NCBI GenBank assembly: GCA_029776155.1
Contig: JAKOTU010000056.1
Location: 1 to 60,342 of the forward strand
Origin: Bacillota bacterium
GTDB lineage: Bacteria > Bacillota > Limnochordia > Darwinibacteriales > Darwinibacteriaceae
Direction of reading: 5' to 3'
Length of the DNA: 60,342 bases
This document shows, piece by piece, positions 59,637 through 60,342 of this stretch. Positions within the stretch are counted from its first letter, which is position 1, and each line of letters begins with the position of its first letter. A program made the translations under genes and the position numbers. Below the pieces are notes generated by a model, which had not been told where the DNA came from, ran no database searches, and saw nothing but the letters and a program-made list of their open reading frames with translations.

Positions 59637-59665
59637 TTGCCAGTACAGAGAACTCCCATACTATG

Positions 59666-59691
59666 AAATCTAGGAGGGTGCTCCTAGATTT
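59666..59691 (+). repeat. Perfect inverted repeat with a ribosome-binding-site-like loop arm
   Basis: AAATCTAGGAG and CTCCTAGATTT form a perfect 11-base hairpin with loop GGTG. The GGAGGG of the left arm is a strong Shine-Dalgarno-like sequence. No T-run follows, so it is not a typical terminator. Confidence 0.75.
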
Positions 59692-59715
59692 GCAGGGATG
59701 GGAGGACTACGGGCC

Positions 59716-59934
59716 ATGTGGGCGTTCATAATTGCCCTGGCAATTACATATACTTGTCTGTGGCTAGTCCCGCTGTGGCTGGTCTGGCCCGCGGGTGTGT
59801 TGGTTTCCCTGTACTTGGTAACACTAAACCGAAGGCGCAGGGGGCAAGAGCTCACTGACGGACAAATCCTGGCGGTGCTGCTGGGGTCGTGGCTGGCTGT
59901 GGGCTGGGGCCTTGCCCTTTTCCTTATGCGTTAG
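59716..59934 (+). CDS. Small membrane protein, function unknown
   Basis: A 72-residue protein with three hydrophobic segments (about 2-20, 26-40 and 54-71) and a basic loop NRRRRGQELTDGQ. The ATG at 59716 has GGGAGG 11 bases before it; an in-frame ATG at 59698 is an alternative and would place the start next to the inverted repeat. It lies between the tRNA cluster and tuf. I do not recognise a family. Confidence 0.5.
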   Translation: MWAFIIALAITYTCLWLVPLWLVWPAGVLVSLYLVTLNRRRRGQELTDGQILAVLLGSWLAVGWGLALFLMR

Positions 59935-60015
59935 AAGGACTTTCGCGGGGCTTGGCGAATGTAACCGTAATCCTTTAAATTAGCAATGTTTTCCGGGAGG
60001 AGTGGAAAAGACAAA

Positions 60016-60342
60016 ATGGCTAAGCAGAAGTTTGAAAGGACCAAACCTCACGTTAACGTGGGCACCATCGGCCACGTCGACCATGGTAAAACAACCACCA
60101 CAGCTGCCATCACCATGCTGTTGGCCCAAAAGGGTTTGGGGCAGGTCCGCAAGTTCGAGGAAATCGACAACGCTCCCGAAGAGAGGGAACGGGGCATTAC
60201 CATTAATACGTCCCACGTAGAGTATCAGACCGAGAAGCGTCACTACGCCCACGTGGACTGCCCGGGCCACGCCGACTACGTAAAGAACATGATTACCGGT
60301 GCTGCTCAGATGGACGGAGCCATTTTGGTTGTTTCCGCTGCC
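60016..60342 (+). CDS. tuf: Elongation factor Tu, N-terminal part (cut by window edge)
   Basis: The first 109 codons of EF-Tu, the GTPase that carries aminoacyl-tRNA to the ribosome. The G1 motif GHVDHGKTT, the switch 1 region [17 protein letters not shown] and G3 [11 protein letters not shown] are present. The ATG follows GGGAGGAGTGG. Upstream TTGGCG (59952-59957), 17 bases and TTAAAT (59975-59980) may be its promoter. The rest of the gene lies outside the window. Position after sigH and the tRNAs is typical. Confidence 0.96.
   Translation, partial: MAKQKFERTKPHVNVGTIGHVDHGKTTTTAAITMLLAQKGLGQVRKFEEIDNAPEERERGITINTSHVEYQTEKRHYAHVDCPGHADYVKNMITGAAQMDGAILVVSAA

Overview
The window reads as chromosomal core of a spore-forming member of the Bacillota (Firmicutes), about 57% G+C. 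The evidence is the ctsR-mcsA-mcsB-clpC-radA-disA block, the carD/yacL/ispDF/cysS/mrnC/thyX/rlmB/sigH/tRNA/tuf order, a cysS T-box leader, sporulation genes (spoIIE, spmA, spmB, sigH), consensus sigma-A promoters and strong GGAGG ribosome-binding sites, many with GTG or TTG starts. A deep-branching clostridial or Limnochordia-like lineage is my inference; the sequence alone does not fix the genus. I see no insertion sequence, prophage or CRISPR array.

Region 1 (1-8.6 kb): a minus-strand set made of a GntR/LacI-type regulator, a solute-binding protein, two sugar-type ABC permeases, a secreted metallo-beta-lactamase-fold hydrolase, an exported protein and a CPBP protease fragment, with a divergent malate/lactate-type dehydrogenase. 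A repeated sequence close to TTAAAGGTCCGACC lies upstream of the transport genes, between regulator and dehydrogenase, and once more at 8.6 kb. Region 2 (8.6-17.4 kb): a DUF4342 protein with an OmpR/histidine-kinase pair, a YtrA-type repressor with its ABC exporter, an old-yellow-enzyme reductase, a membrane acyltransferase, a ROK-like protein and an orphan Nif11-type RiPP precursor.

Region 3 (17.4-31.6 kb): two unrelated families of putative manganese/heavy-metal exporters close together, murB, an M23 lipoprotein, a PfkB kinase, a tandem FMN-binding secreted protein, a 56-residue four-cysteine protein, L-serine dehydratase (sdaAB/sdaAA), tRNA-Asp, an RseC-like protein, a NatAB-type ABC exporter, a YlqG/YlqH (FliK-like and FlhB C-terminal) pair and a YibE/F protein. 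Region 4 (31.7-44.3 kb): tRNA-Met, spoIIE-tilS-ftsH (without hpt), an HtrA protease, birA, and a selenocysteine cassette (tRNA-Sec, selB, selA), then spmA-spmB.

Region 5 (44.4-60.3 kb): the CtsR-controlled arginine-phosphorylation/ClpC operon, DNA repair and c-di-AMP genes (radA, disA), then carD, yacL, fused ispDF, cysS, mini-RNase III, thyX, rlmB, sigH, tRNA-Thr, tRNA-Tyr and initiator tRNA-Met, and the 5' end of tuf. The points I would look at first are the selenocysteine cassette without a visible selenoprotein or selD, the orphan Nif11-type precursor, the probable non-AUG (ATT) start of the YtrA-type repressor, the palindrome that exactly fills the spacer of the htrA promoter, and the repeated operator-like motif around the sugar transport genes.
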